A stretch of DNA of 64,000 nt from Ectopseudomonas guguanensis (lineage in GTDB: Bacteria; Pseudomonadota; Gammaproteobacteria; Pseudomonadales; Pseudomonadaceae), in the NCBI RefSeq assembly GCF_900104265.1, contig NZ_FNJJ01000018.1, positions 19,824 to 83,823 of the forward strand, written 5' to 3'. Within the stretch, counting starts at the first letter, position 1. Every line of letters begins with the position of its first letter. The notes below the pieces were generated by a model. The model had not been told where the DNA came from. It saw nothing but the letters and a program-made list of their open reading frames with translations, and did not search any database. Both the position numbers and the translations under genes were made by a program. Positions 17,491 to 26,890 of the stretch are shown in pieces.

Positions 17491-17543
17491 CGTTCCTGGC
17501 CCGGCAGCGTAAACTGGCGCCCCATGCCATCCCGAGAGCGACC

Positions 17544-18539
17544 ATGACTGCCCAGCAATGCTTTGCCCTTACCCCAGGCGAGCCCGCCGGCATCGGCCCC
17601 GATCTCTGCCTGCTGTTGGCTCAACAGGCGCAACCTGCTCCGCTGGTCGCCATCGCCAGCCGGGCGTTGCTCGCTGAACGTGCAAGGCAACTGAGGCTGG
17701 ATATCGAACTCCTGGAGGTCGGCCCAAAGCAGTGGCCAGACCGTCCTGCCCCCGCAGGCGCGCTGTATGTCTGGGATACCCCGCTGTCAGCCCCGGCGCA
17801 TGCCGGCCGCCTCGAACCGGCCAACGCCGGCTACGTGCTGGAAACCCTCACCCGCGCCGGACAAGGCTGCCTGGAGGGCACCTTCGCCGCGATGATCACT
17901 GCACCGGTGCACAAAGGCGTGATCAACGAGGCGGGCATCGCCTTCTCCGGGCACACCGAGTTTCTCGCCGAGCTGACCGCGACCGAACAGGTGGTGATGA
18001 TGCTGGCCACTCACGGCCTGCGCGTGGCGCTGGTCACCACGCACCTGCCGCTGAAAGATGTGGCGGCTGCCATCACCGCCGAGCGCCTGGCGCGTGTCAC
18101 CCGCATCCTGCATGCCGATCTGCAAAGCAAATTCGGTATCGCCCAGCCGCGCATCCTGGTCTGCGGGCTCAATCCGCATGCAGGCGAAGGCGGCCATCTG
18201 GGCCGCGAGGAAATCGAGATCATCGAGCCGACGCTGGAACGTCTGCGCAGCGAGGGCATGAACCTGATCGGCCCCTTGCCCGCCGACACCCTGTTCACTC
18301 CCAAGTATCTCGAACATGCCGATGCGGTGCTGGCCATGTACCACGACCAGGGCCTACCCGTGCTCAAGTTCAAGGGCTTCGGCGCGGCGCTGAACGTGAC
18401 CCTGGGCCTGCCGATCATCCGCACCTCGGTCGATCACGGCACCGCTCTCGATCTCGCTGGCACCGGCAAGGTCGATACCGGCAGCCTGCAGGTGGCGCTG
18501 GAAACCGCCTATCAGATGGCTGGCAGCCGCCAGCGATGA
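17544..18539 (+). CDS. pdxA: 4-hydroxythreonine-4-phosphate dehydrogenase
   Basis: This 331-residue enzyme makes the aminoacetone derivative used by PdxJ in pyridoxal 5'-phosphate synthesis. Signatures are FALTPGEPAGIGPDL at the N-terminus, TAPVHKGVINEAG, GHTEFLAE, LNPHAGEGGHLGREE and YHDQGLPVLKFKGF with the zinc-binding histidines. It opens the conserved pdxA-rsmA-apaG-apaH-glpE series. Confidence 0.95.
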   Translation: MTAQQCFALTPGEPAGIGPDLCLLLAQQAQPAPLVAIASRALLAERARQLRLDIELLEVGPKQWPDRPAPAGALYVWDTPLSAPAHAGRLEPANAGYVLETLTRAGQGCLEGTFAAMITAPVHKGVINEAGIAFSGHTEFLAELTATEQVVMMLATHGLRVALVTTHLPLKDVAAAITAERLARVTRILHADLQSKFGIAQPRILVCGLNPHAGEGGHLGREEIEIIEPTLERLRSEGMNLIGPLPADTLFTPKYLEHADAVLAMYHDQGLPVLKFKGFGAALNVTLGLPIIRTSVDHGTALDLAGTGKVDTGSLQVALETAYQMAGSRQR

Positions 18540-18652
18540 ACCACTGAGACCGTGGTACGCGCCGGAGGCTCCATTCGCTGGTAGACTGTGCGACTTTCTT
18601 TTTTGCATCCAGCCTCGAGCACTGCACCTCGAGGCGCTGCGCGGAGCCGCAC

Positions 18653-19462
18653 ATGTCCGAATACCAACACCGCGCGCGCAAGCGCTTCGGCCAGAACTTC
18701 CTGCATGACGCCGGAGTGATCGACCGCATCCTGCGCGCCATTCGCGCCAAGGAAGACGAGCGCCTGCTGGAAATCGGTCCCGGCCAGGGCGCCATCACCG
18801 AGGGTTTGCTCGGCAGCGGTGCGCAGCTCGACGTGATCGAACTCGACCTCGACCTGATCCCCATCCTGCAAGGCAAGTTCGGCGACAATCCGCGCTTTCG
18901 CCTGAATCAGGGCGACGCACTGAAGTTCGACTTCGCCCGCCTCGAAGCGCCGCCACGCAGCCTGCGCGTCGTCGGCAACCTGCCCTACAACATCTCCACG
19001 CCGCTGATTTTCCACCTGCTGGACAACGCCCCGCTGATTCGCGACATGCACTTCATGCTGCAGAAGGAAGTGGTCGAGCGCATGGCCGCCGGCCCGGGCG
19101 GTGGCGACTGGGGTCGCCTGTCGATCATGGTGCAGTACCACTGCCGCGTGGAGCATCTGTTCAACGTCGGCCCCGGCGCTTTCAACCCGCCACCCAAGGT
19201 GGACTCGGCCATCGTGCGCCTGGTGCCGCATGAAACCCTGCCACATCCGGCCAAGGACCACCGCCTGCTCGAACGCGTGGTGCGCGAAGCCTTCAACCAG
19301 CGCCGCAAGACCCTGCGCAATACGCTCAAGCAGCTGCTACCCGCCGAGGCCATCGAAGCGGCCGGGGTCGACGGCAGCCTGCGACCGGAACAGCTGGACC
19401 TGGCTGCCTTCGTTCGTCTGGCCGATCAGCTCGCCCTGCAGCCCTCGTCCGCACAGGACTAA
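18653..19462 (+). CDS. rsmA: 16S rRNA dimethyladenosine transferase (A1518/A1519)
   Basis: This 269-residue SAM-dependent methyltransferase (KsgA) has N-terminal RKRFGQNFLHD, SAM loop EIGPGQG (40-46), and the adenine-binding catalytic motif NLPYNIS. It dimethylates two adenines in helix 45 late in 30S assembly. Loss confers kasugamycin resistance in other bacteria. Family length and all motifs are intact. Confidence 0.96.
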   Translation: MSEYQHRARKRFGQNFLHDAGVIDRILRAIRAKEDERLLEIGPGQGAITEGLLGSGAQLDVIELDLDLIPILQGKFGDNPRFRLNQGDALKFDFARLEAPPRSLRVVGNLPYNISTPLIFHLLDNAPLIRDMHFMLQKEVVERMAAGPGGGDWGRLSIMVQYHCRVEHLFNVGPGAFNPPPKVDSAIVRLVPHETLPHPAKDHRLLERVVREAFNQRRKTLRNTLKQLLPAEAIEAAGVDGSLRPEQLDLAAFVRLADQLALQPSSAQD

Positions 19463-19491
19463 ACTGCCAATACGTTAAACGGATTTCCTGC

Positions 19492-19872
19492 ATGTCCGAC
19501 CCTCGCTATCAGATCGACGTCAGCGTCACCACCCGCTATCTGGCTGCACAGTCGCAGCCGGAGCAGAACCGCTATGCGTTCTCCTACACCGTGACCATCG
19601 TCAACAATGGCGAGTTGCCAGCCCAGCTGCTGTCGCGTCACTGGATCATCACCGACGGCGACGGCCGTGTGCAGGAAGTTCGCGGCGCGGGGGTGATCGG
19701 CCAGCAACCGCATATCGAGCCGGGCGCCAGCCATACCTACAGCAGCGGTACGGTCATGGCCACTCAGGTCGGCACCATGCAGGGCAGCTACCAGATGCTC
19801 GCCGAGGACGGCAAACGCTTCGACGCGATCATCGCCCCCTTCCGCCTCGCAGTACCGGGAGCCCTTCACTGA
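19492..19872 (+). CDS. apaG: ApaG (CorD) protein
   Basis: This 126-residue single-domain beta-sandwich protein contains YAFSYTVTIVNNGELPAQLL, HWIITDGDGRVQEVRG and GVIGQQP, typical of ApaG. The biochemical role is not settled; it is almost always linked to apaH. Its stop overlaps the apaH start (TGATGG), indicating coupling. Confidence 0.94.
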   Translation: MSDPRYQIDVSVTTRYLAAQSQPEQNRYAFSYTVTIVNNGELPAQLLSRHWIITDGDGRVQEVRGAGVIGQQPHIEPGASHTYSSGTVMATQVGTMQGSYQMLAEDGKRFDAIIAPFRLAVPGALH

Positions 19873-20696
19873 TGGCCGTCTATGCCGTCGGCGACCTGCA
19901 GGGCTGCCTGGATCCGCTCAAATGCCTGCTCGAGCAGGTGGCATTCGACCCCGCACGGGACCAGCTGTGGCTGGTGGGCGATCTGGTCAACCGCGGCCCG
20001 CAGTCGCTGGAAACCCTGCGCTTTCTCTATTCCATCCGCCACGCCCTGATCTGCGTGCTGGGCAACCATGACCTGCACCTGCTGGCGGTCGCGCACAACA
20101 TCGAGCGCCTGAAGAAGGGCGACACCCTGAGCGAAATTCTCGACGCACCGGACCGCGCCGATCTGCTCGACTGGCTGCGCATGCAGAAGCTGGTGCACCA
20201 CGATGCCGAGCGCAAGGTGACCCTGGTGCATGCCGGCATCCCGCCGCAATGGAGCCTGGCCAAGGCGCTCAAGCGCGCCGCCGAAGTCGAGGAAGTGCTG
20301 CGCGACGATGCCCGCCTGCCACTGTTTCTCGATGGCATGTACGGTAACGAGCCGGCCAAGTGGAGCAAGGACCTGCACGGCGTGACCCGCCTGCGGGTCA
20401 TCACCAACTATTTCACCCGCATGCGCTTCTGCACCGCCGATGGCACGCTGGATCTGAAGAGCAAGGAAGGCGTTGGCAGCGCGCCGCCCGGCTTCGCCCC
20501 CTGGTTCAGCCACCCGCAGCGCAAGATGCGCGGCGAGAAGATCATCTTCGGCCACTGGGCGGCGCTGGAAGGCAACTGCAGCGAGCCAGGCCTACATGCC
20601 CTGGATACCGGCTGCGTCTGGGGCGGTGCGATGACCCTGCTGGACGTCGACAGCGGCGAACTTCATCGCTGCACCTGCCCCAAAGAGCGCCCTTAG
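19872..20696 (+). CDS. apaH: Diadenosine tetraphosphatase (symmetrical)
   Basis: This 274-residue calcineurin-like phosphoesterase has VGDLQGCLDPL, VGDLVNRGPQSLET, LGNHDLHLLAV and LVHAGIPPQW in the proper order for the bimetal site. It hydrolyses Ap4A to two ADP and in other bacteria also removes Np4 caps from RNA. It is translationally coupled to apaG, with glpE following 21 bases later. Confidence 0.95.
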   Translation: MAVYAVGDLQGCLDPLKCLLEQVAFDPARDQLWLVGDLVNRGPQSLETLRFLYSIRHALICVLGNHDLHLLAVAHNIERLKKGDTLSEILDAPDRADLLDWLRMQKLVHHDAERKVTLVHAGIPPQWSLAKALKRAAEVEEVLRDDARLPLFLDGMYGNEPAKWSKDLHGVTRLRVITNYFTRMRFCTADGTLDLKSKEGVGSAPPGFAPWFSHPQRKMRGEKIIFGHWAALEGNCSEPGLHALDTGCVWGGAMTLLDVDSGELHRCTCPKERP

Positions 20697-20717
20697 AATC
20701 ACTTGAAGGTCCCGAAC

Positions 20718-21047
20718 ATGAGCGAATTCAAGCGTATTTCCCCGCAACAGGCCCAGGAGCTGCGCAGCAACGGCGCGGTGGTGGTCGACATCCGCGACCC
20801 GCAGAGCTTCGCCAACGGTCATATCAGCGGCTCACGACACCTGGACAATCACTCCCTGCACGATTTCATCACCCACGCCGACCTCGACGCGCCGCTGATC
20901 GTATCCTGCTACCACGGCAACTCCAGCCAGGGCGCCGCCGCCTATCTGGCGGGCCAGGGTTTCTCCGAGGTGTACAGCCTCGACGGCGGTTTCGAACTGT
21001 GGCGCGCCACCTACCCAGGCGAGACGGCGCAAAGTTCCGAAGAATAA
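20718..21047 (+). CDS. glpE: Thiosulfate sulfurtransferase GlpE
   Basis: This 109-residue single-domain rhodanese has active-site loop CYHGNSSQG (Cys64) and the CH2-type strand VVVDIRDPQSFANGHI. I use ATG at 20718 (MSEFKRIS) rather than the upstream in-frame TTG because it matches the family start. It transfers sulfane sulfur from thiosulfate to acceptors such as cyanide or thioredoxin. Confidence 0.92.
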   Translation: MSEFKRISPQQAQELRSNGAVVVDIRDPQSFANGHISGSRHLDNHSLHDFITHADLDAPLIVSCYHGNSSQGAAAYLAGQGFSEVYSLDGGFELWRATYPGETAQSSEE

Positions 21048-21132
21048 ATTTCTTCACGCGGCAGGCCGCGCCCGCTCTGGCCTGCCGCCACTTCCCGACG
21101 CACGGTAACATCCAGTTATCGTTGTCTCGCCC

Positions 21133-21159
21133 TTGACGCACAGCAGAACGAACTATTCT
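21133..21159 (+). promoter_or_regulatory. Possible RpoS-type promoter upstream of prkA
   Basis: CTATTCT at 21153-21159 is close to the sigma-S extended -10 (CTATACT), with TTGACG at 21133-21138 upstream at a short 15-bp spacing. The downstream prkA-yeaH-ycgB operon is a general-stress operon in enterics, so an RpoS promoter is expected. About 170 bases of apparent leader follow; the rest of 21048-21331 shows no gene. Confidence 0.4.
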
Positions 21160-21331
21160 GTTACTCAGGCCATCCCACTGAAGGTAGAGCCGGCCAACCG
21201 GCATCGGGCCATCGGTAACGACTTTTAGGTTTTGGGGGATAGTTCCCGGCTTCTGCGGAGCCGGCGCCACCCAGCACCTGCATGCACGACCGATCCCCGA
21301 GCCAGCTTTCAGCATCGAGCGAGGTGAAGTC

Positions 21332-23254
21332 ATGAGCATTTTCAGTCACTTCCAACAACGTTTCGAGGCGACCCGCCAGGAGGAGTACTCGCTGCAGGAG
21401 TACCTCGAACTGTGCAAGCAGGATCGCAGCGCCTACGCCACTGCGGCCGAGCGCCTGCTGATGGCCATTGGCGAGCCGGAACTGCTGGACACCTCCAGCG
21501 ACCCCCGCCTGTCACGCATCTTCTCCAACAAGGTGATCCGCCGTTATCCGGCATTCGCCGACTTCCATGGCATGGAAGAGTGCATCGACCAGATCGTCTC
21601 CTACTTCCGCCACGCCGCTCAGGGTCTGGAGGAGAAGAAGCAGATCCTCTACCTGCTGGGTCCGGTGGGTGGCGGTAAATCCTCGCTGGCCGAAAAGCTC
21701 AAGCAGCTGATGGAGAAGGTGCCCTTCTACGCCATCAAGGGCTCGCCGGTGTTCGAATCGCCGCTGGGGCTGTTCAACGCCACCGAAGATGGCGCCATCC
21801 TCGAAGAGGATTACGGCATCCCACGGCGCTACCTCAACTCGATCATGTCGCCCTGGGCCACCAAGCGCTTGCAGGAGTTCGGCGGCGACATCAGCCAGTT
21901 CCGCGTGGTCAAGCTGTATCCGTCGATCCTTAACCAGATCGCCGTAGCCAAGACCGAGCCGGGCGACGAGAACAACCAGGACATCTCCGCCCTGGTCGGC
22001 AAGGTGGATATCCGCAAACTGGAGGAATTCCCGCAGAACGACGCCGACGCCTACAGCTACTCGGGCGCGCTGTGCCGGGCCAACCAGGGTCTGATGGAAT
22101 TCGTCGAGATGTTCAAGGCGCCGATCAAGGTGCTGCACCCGTTGCTGACCGCAACCCAGGAAGGCAACTACAACAGCACCGAGGGCCTTGGCGCGATTCC
22201 CTACAGCGGCATCCTGCTGGCCCACTCCAACGAATCGGAATGGCACAGCTTCCGCAACAACAAGAACAACGAAGCCTTCATCGACCGTATCTATATCGTC
22301 AAGGTGCCCTACTGCCTGCGCGTCACCGACGAAATCCGCATTTACGACAAGCTGTTGATCAACAGCTCGCTGGCCAAGGCGCACTGCGCGCCGGATACCC
22401 TGAAGATGCTCGCCCAGTTCAGCGTGCTGAGCCGCCTCAAGGAGCCGGAAAACTCCAACATCTACTCGAAGATGCGCGTCTACGACGGCGAGAACCTCAA
22501 GGATACCGACCCGAAAGCCAAGTCGATCCAGGAGTACCGCGACAGCGCCGGCGTCGACGAAGGGATGAACGGCCTGTCGACCCGTTTCGCCTTCAAGATC
22601 CTCTCCAAGGTGTTCAACTTCGACCCGCACGAGGTGGCCGCCAACCCGGTGCACCTGCTCTACGTGCTGGAGCAGCAGATCGAGCAGGAACAGTTCCCCG
22701 CCGAGGTGCGCGAGCGCTACCTGCGCTACATCAAGGAATACCTGGCGCCGCGCTACATCGAGTTCATCGGCAAGGAAATCCAGACCGCCTACCTGGAGTC
22801 CTACAGCGAGTACGGGCAGAACATCTTCGACCGCTACGTGTTGTACGCCGACTTCTGGATTCAGGATCAGGAATACCGCGATCCGGAAACCGGTGAAATC
22901 CTCAACCGCATGGCCCTCAACGAGGAGCTGGAGAAAATCGAGAAGCCGGCCGGCATCAGCAACCCGAAGGACTTCCGCAACGAGATCGTCAACTTCGTGC
23001 TGCGCGCCCGCGCCAACAACAACGGCAAGAACCCCACCTGGCTCAGCTACGAGAAGCTGCGCGTGGTGATCGAGAAGAAGATGTTCTCCAACACCGAGGA
23101 TCTGCTCCCGGTCATCAGCTTCAACGCCAAGGGCAGCAAGGAGGATCAGCAGAAGCACAACGACTTCGTCAAACGCATGGTCGAGCGCGGCTACACCGAG
23201 AAGCAGGTGCGCCTGCTTTCCGAGTGGTACCTGCGGGTACGTAAATCGCAATAA
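21332..23254 (+). CDS. prkA: PrkA-type serine protein kinase (YeaG)
   Basis: This 640-residue protein has an AAA-type P-loop GPVGGGKS (110-117) in the PrkA AAA domain and a C-terminal PrkA kinase-like region. It shares the conserved sequences EGLGAIPYSGILLAHSNE and FIDRIYIVKVPYCLR. YeaG participates in the nutrient-stress/stationary response in enterics. It heads a three-gene operon with yeaH and ycgB, always linked in proteobacteria, and a perfect hairpin separates it from yeaH. Whether it acts as a kinase or an ATPase/protease in this species is unknown. Confidence 0.95.
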   Translation: MSIFSHFQQRFEATRQEEYSLQEYLELCKQDRSAYATAAERLLMAIGEPELLDTSSDPRLSRIFSNKVIRRYPAFADFHGMEECIDQIVSYFRHAAQGLEEKKQILYLLGPVGGGKSSLAEKLKQLMEKVPFYAIKGSPVFESPLGLFNATEDGAILEEDYGIPRRYLNSIMSPWATKRLQEFGGDISQFRVVKLYPSILNQIAVAKTEPGDENNQDISALVGKVDIRKLEEFPQNDADAYSYSGALCRANQGLMEFVEMFKAPIKVLHPLLTATQEGNYNSTEGLGAIPYSGILLAHSNESEWHSFRNNKNNEAFIDRIYIVKVPYCLRVTDEIRIYDKLLINSSLAKAHCAPDTLKMLAQFSVLSRLKEPENSNIYSKMRVYDGENLKDTDPKAKSIQEYRDSAGVDEGMNGLSTRFAFKILSKVFNFDPHEVAANPVHLLYVLEQQIEQEQFPAEVRERYLRYIKEYLAPRYIEFIGKEIQTAYLESYSEYGQNIFDRYVLYADFWIQDQEYRDPETGEILNRMALNEELEKIEKPAGISNPKDFRNEIVNFVLRARANNNGKNPTWLSYEKLRVVIEKKMFSNTEDLLPVISFNAKGSKEDQQKHNDFVKRMVERGYTEKQVRLLSEWYLRVRKSQ

Positions 23255-23261
23255 GCGGCCT

Positions 23262-23319
23262 CAGGCCACAGGCTGCAGGCTCCAGGCGAAAGCGCTTGCA
23301 GCCTGCAGCCTGTGGCCTG
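23262..23319. repeat. Perfect 19-bp inverted repeat between prkA and yeaH
   Basis: The arms 23262-23280 and 23301-23319 are exact reverse complements (CAGGCCACAGGCTGCAGGC) around a 20-base loop. The mRNA hairpin would sit 5 bases past the prkA stop and about 19 bases before the yeaH start, where it could set differential stability within the operon. Confidence 0.9.
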
Positions 23320-23338
23320 CAGCGCCCGGAGGGCTCGT

Positions 23339-24610
23339 ATGAGTTATGTGATCGACCGGCGCCTGAATGGCAAGAACAAGAGCACGGTGAATCGCCAGCG
23401 CTTTCTGCGGCGTTACCGTGAACACATCAAGAAGGCGGTGGAGGAAGCCGTCAGCCGGCGCTCCATCACCGACATGGAGCACGGCGAACAGATCAGCATT
23501 CCCGGCCGCGATATCGACGAGCCGGTGCTGCACCATGGCCGTGGCGGCAAGCAGACCATCGTCCACCCCGGCAACAAGGAATTCACTACCGGCGAACGCA
23601 TTCCACGCCCGCAAGGCGGTGGCGGCGGGCGAGGCAGCGGCAAGGCGAGCAACTCCGGCGAAGGCATGGACGAGTTCGTTTTTCAGATCACCCAGGAGGA
23701 ATTTCTCGACTTCATGTTCGAGGACCTGGAGTTGCCCAACCTGGTCAAGCGCCACCTCACCGGAGCCGACACTTTCAAGACCGTGCGCGCGGGCATCAGC
23801 AACGAAGGCAACCCCTCACGCATCAATATCGTACGCACCCTGCGCTCGGCCCATGCGCGGCGCATCGCCCTGTCCGGCTCCAGCCGCACCAAACTGCGTG
23901 AAGCCAAGGCCGAGCTGGAACGCCTGCGGCGTGAGGAGCCGGACAATTTCGGCGATATCCAGGCCATTCAGGAGGAAATCGAACGGCTCAGCGCACGTAT
24001 CCATCGCGTGCCCTTCCTCGATACCTTCGACCTCAAGTACAACCTGCTGACCAAGCAGCCCAACCCCAGCTCCAAGGCGGTGATGTTCTGCCTGATGGAC
24101 GTGTCCGGCTCCATGACCCAGGCCACCAAGGACGTCGCCAAGCGTTTCTTCATCCTCCTGTACCTGTTCCTCAAGCGTAACTACGACAAGATCGACGTGG
24201 TGTTCATCCGCCACCACACCAGCGCCAAGGAAGTGGACGAAGAGGAATTCTTCTACTCTCGCGAAACAGGCGGCACCATCGTTTCCAGCGCGTTGAAGCT
24301 GATGCAGGAAGTCATGGCCGAGCGCTATCCGATCAACGAATGGAACATCTATGCCGCCCAGGCGTCGGACGGCGACAACTGGAACGACGACTCTCCGGTG
24401 TGCCGGGATATATTGATCAACCAGATCATGCCGTTCGTGCAGTACTTCACCTACGTCGAGATCACCCCACGCGAGCACCAGGCGCTGTGGTTCGAGTACG
24501 AACAGGTAGCCGAAGCCTTCGCCGACAGCTTCGCCCAGCAGCAACTGGTGTCCGCCGCGGACATCTACCCGGTGTTCCGCGAACTGTTCCAGCGTCGCCT
24601 GGTGAGTTGA
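23339..24610 (+). CDS. yeaH: YeaH/YhbH family protein (DUF444, VWA-like)
   Basis: This 423-residue protein starts MSYVIDRRLNGKNKSTVNRQ and has an acidic N-terminal half with a glycine-rich spacer (about 85-103). A MIDAS-like motif DVSGSM (254-259) marks a von Willebrand A-type fold. GGAGG 6 bases upstream supports ATG at 23339. It functions with PrkA and YcgB in the stress operon; molecular activity is unknown. Confidence 0.93.
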   Translation: MSYVIDRRLNGKNKSTVNRQRFLRRYREHIKKAVEEAVSRRSITDMEHGEQISIPGRDIDEPVLHHGRGGKQTIVHPGNKEFTTGERIPRPQGGGGGRGSGKASNSGEGMDEFVFQITQEEFLDFMFEDLELPNLVKRHLTGADTFKTVRAGISNEGNPSRINIVRTLRSAHARRIALSGSSRTKLREAKAELERLRREEPDNFGDIQAIQEEIERLSARIHRVPFLDTFDLKYNLLTKQPNPSSKAVMFCLMDVSGSMTQATKDVAKRFFILLYLFLKRNYDKIDVVFIRHHTSAKEVDEEEFFYSRETGGTIVSSALKLMQEVMAERYPINEWNIYAAQASDGDNWNDDSPVCRDILINQIMPFVQYFTYVEITPREHQALWFEYEQVAEAFADSFAQQQLVSAADIYPVFRELFQRRLVS

Positions 24611-24620
24611 GGGCCAAGCC

Positions 24621-26186
24621 ATGAATGCCAGTACGAGAAAGCGCGAGCCGATCTCCACCGGTTCGGAATGGACCTTCGATCTGATCCGCCAATACGACAA
24701 GGAAATCGCGCGCATCGCCGAACGCTATGCGCTGGATACCTACCCGAACCAGATCGAAGTGATCACCGCCGAGCAGATGATGGATGCCTACGCCTCGGTC
24801 GGCATGCCGCTGGGCTATCACCACTGGTCCTACGGCAAGCACTTCCTCGCCACCGAAAAAGGCTACAAGCGCGGTCAGATGGGCCTGGCCTACGAGATAG
24901 TGATCAATTCCGACCCGTGCATCGCCTACCTGATGGAGGAAAACACCATCTGCATGCAGGCCCTGGTGATCGCCCACGCCTGCTACGGCCACAACAGCTT
25001 CTTCAAGGGCAACTACCTGTTCCGCACCTGGACCGACGCCAGCTCGATCATCGACTACCTGGTGTTCGCCAAGCAGTACATCATGCAGTGCGAAGAGCGC
25101 CATGGCATCGATGCCGTGGAGGAGCTGCTCGATTCCTGCCATGCGCTGATGAACTATGGTGTCGACCGCTACAAACGCCCCTACCCCATCTCCGCCGAAG
25201 AGGAGCGACGGCGGCAGAAGGACCGCGAGGAACACCTGCAGAAGCAGATCAACGACCTGTGGCGCACCATTCCCAGAAACGCGGACAAGGGCGGCGGCAA
25301 GGACAGCAAGCGCTTCCCCGCCGAACCTCAGGAAAACATCCTCTACTTCCTGGAAAAACACGCGCCCCTGCTGGAGCCCTGGCAGCGCGAGGTGATCCGC
25401 ATCGTGCGCAAGATCGCCCAGTACTTCTACCCGCAGCGCCAGACCCAGGTGATGAACGAAGGCTGGGCCACCTTCTGGCACTACACCCTGATGAACGACC
25501 TGTACGACGAGGGTCTGGTTACCGACGGCTTCATGATGGAGTTCCTGCAGTCGCATACCAGCGTGGTCTACCAGCCGCCGTTCGACAGCCCTTACTACAG
25601 CGGCATCAACCCCTACGCCCTGGGTTTCGCCATGTACCGCGACATTCGCCGTATCTGCGAAAACCCTACCGAAGAGGACAAGCGCTGGTTCCCCGACATC
25701 GCCGGCAGCGACTGGCTGACCACCCTCAAGTTCGCCATGACCAGCTTCAAGGACGAGAGCTTCATCCTGCAGTTCCTCTCGCCCAAGGTGATTCGCGACT
25801 TCAAGCTGTTCGGCATCCTCGATGACGACCAGAAGGACGAGCTGCTGGTGCCGGCCATCCATGACGAGCCCGGCTACCGCACCATCCGCGAGCTGCTGGC
25901 AGCGCAGTACAACCTGGGCAATCGCGAACCCAACGTGCAGATCTGGAACATCGACCGCCGCGGCGACCGCTCGCTGACCCTGCGCCACCAGCAGCACGAC
26001 CGCAAACCACTGGGCGACTCCACCGGCGAAGTGCTCAAGCACCTGCACCGGCTATGGGGCTTCGACATCCACCTGGAGGTGTGTCAGGGCGACCAGCTGA
26101 TCACCACGCAGCACGTGCCGCCACGGGGCAGCGCGGAAGGAGAAGGCGACTACCCGCGGCTGGATCTGATCATTCCACCCATTTGA
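24621..26186 (+). CDS. ycgB: SpoVR family protein YcgB
   Basis: This 521-residue protein carries the SpoVR signatures YAHDTYPNQ-like (YALDTYPNQIEVITAEQMMD), YGHNSFFKGNYLF, MNEGWATFWHY and NPYALGFAMYRDI. The family is needed for the spore cortex in Bacillus, but in proteobacteria it belongs to the prkA-yeaH-ycgB stress operon. Ten bases separate it from yeaH. Confidence 0.95.
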   Translation: MNASTRKREPISTGSEWTFDLIRQYDKEIARIAERYALDTYPNQIEVITAEQMMDAYASVGMPLGYHHWSYGKHFLATEKGYKRGQMGLAYEIVINSDPCIAYLMEENTICMQALVIAHACYGHNSFFKGNYLFRTWTDASSIIDYLVFAKQYIMQCEERHGIDAVEELLDSCHALMNYGVDRYKRPYPISAEEERRRQKDREEHLQKQINDLWRTIPRNADKGGGKDSKRFPAEPQENILYFLEKHAPLLEPWQREVIRIVRKIAQYFYPQRQTQVMNEGWATFWHYTLMNDLYDEGLVTDGFMMEFLQSHTSVVYQPPFDSPYYSGINPYALGFAMYRDIRRICENPTEEDKRWFPDIAGSDWLTTLKFAMTSFKDESFILQFLSPKVIRDFKLFGILDDDQKDELLVPAIHDEPGYRTIRELLAAQYNLGNREPNVQIWNIDRRGDRSLTLRHQQHDRKPLGDSTGEVLKHLHRLWGFDIHLEVCQGDQLITTQHVPPRGSAEGEGDYPRLDLIIPPI

Positions 26187-26247
26187 TCGGTTGCCGGCCG
26201 TGGCCCTGCCCCTCAGCATCGCAGGCAGACTCCGCGAGACGCCGTGC

Positions 26248-26760
26248 ATGCGCCTATTTCTCGTCATTCTGCTATGCCTGGGCCTGGCCACCTGCTCCAG
26301 CCATGTGCCCCAGGCGCGCATCCTCAGCCCTGCCGATGCCTCGCTGGCCGGGCGTCATGGCTTCGAACTGATCGACCCGCAGGCCAGCCTGGAGGGCGAA
26401 GCGCCCTTCCCCGAACGCTATCGCCAGTTACCGCACCTGTTGCGCCACGGGCTGTCCACCCGCGGTTATCACGAAAGCCAGCAGCCACAGCTGCGCGTCT
26501 ATTACTGGCTGGCCGTGCAGGACGGCCCGCTGCTGTTCAAGGTCGACACGCCGCCGCCCGACCCGCTCGGCCCCTACCAGGCCATCCATCGCTTGCGTGA
26601 CGAGACCGGCACCCTGCGCCTGCGCCTGACCGACCTCGACCAGCGCATCCTCTGGGAGGGCGTGATCAGCACCGGTCTGAGCCCTGCGCGCGACAGTGCC
26701 GAGCTGCTGGAGCGCGCCGTGCAAGTGCTGACCGATCAGATCCCGCAAGCCACACCGTAG
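26248..26760 (+). CDS. Small DUF4136-like lipoprotein
   Basis: This 170-residue protein has a hydrophobic N-terminus (MRLFLVILLCLGLATC) that resembles a lipoprotein signal with Cys16. The residue before Cys is Thr, which is unusual for a lipobox. The remainder contains RHGLSTRGYHESQQPQLRVYYWLAV, typical of DUF4136 outer-membrane lipoproteins. ATG at 26248 is used because the signal begins there. It follows the stress operon by 61 bases and its TAG stop lies in the first bases of a repeat element. Function is unknown. Confidence 0.72.
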   Translation: MRLFLVILLCLGLATCSSHVPQARILSPADASLAGRHGFELIDPQASLEGEAPFPERYRQLPHLLRHGLSTRGYHESQQPQLRVYYWLAVQDGPLLFKVDTPPPDPLGPYQAIHRLRDETGTLRLRLTDLDQRILWEGVISTGLSPARDSAELLERAVQVLTDQIPQATP

Positions 26761-26815
26761 CCCGGATGCAATCCGGGGATATCCGCGCGAACGTCCCGGA
26801 TTGCATCCGGGCTAC
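26757..26815. repeat. GTAGCCCGGATGCAATCCGG inverted repeat
   Basis: A 59-bp palindromic element has ends GTAGCCCGGATGCAATCCGG and CCGGATTGCATCCGGGCTAC around a central spacer. The first GTAG contributes the stop codon of the preceding lipoprotein gene. Copies also occur at 28227, 28311, 52146 and 52329. Confidence 0.92.
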
Positions 26816-26890
26816 CTCCCTGGCGACGCCGTAGCACGACGCAGCCTTGCGCGATCTTCGGTATCCTCTGCGCTCAGCGGAGGAACACAC

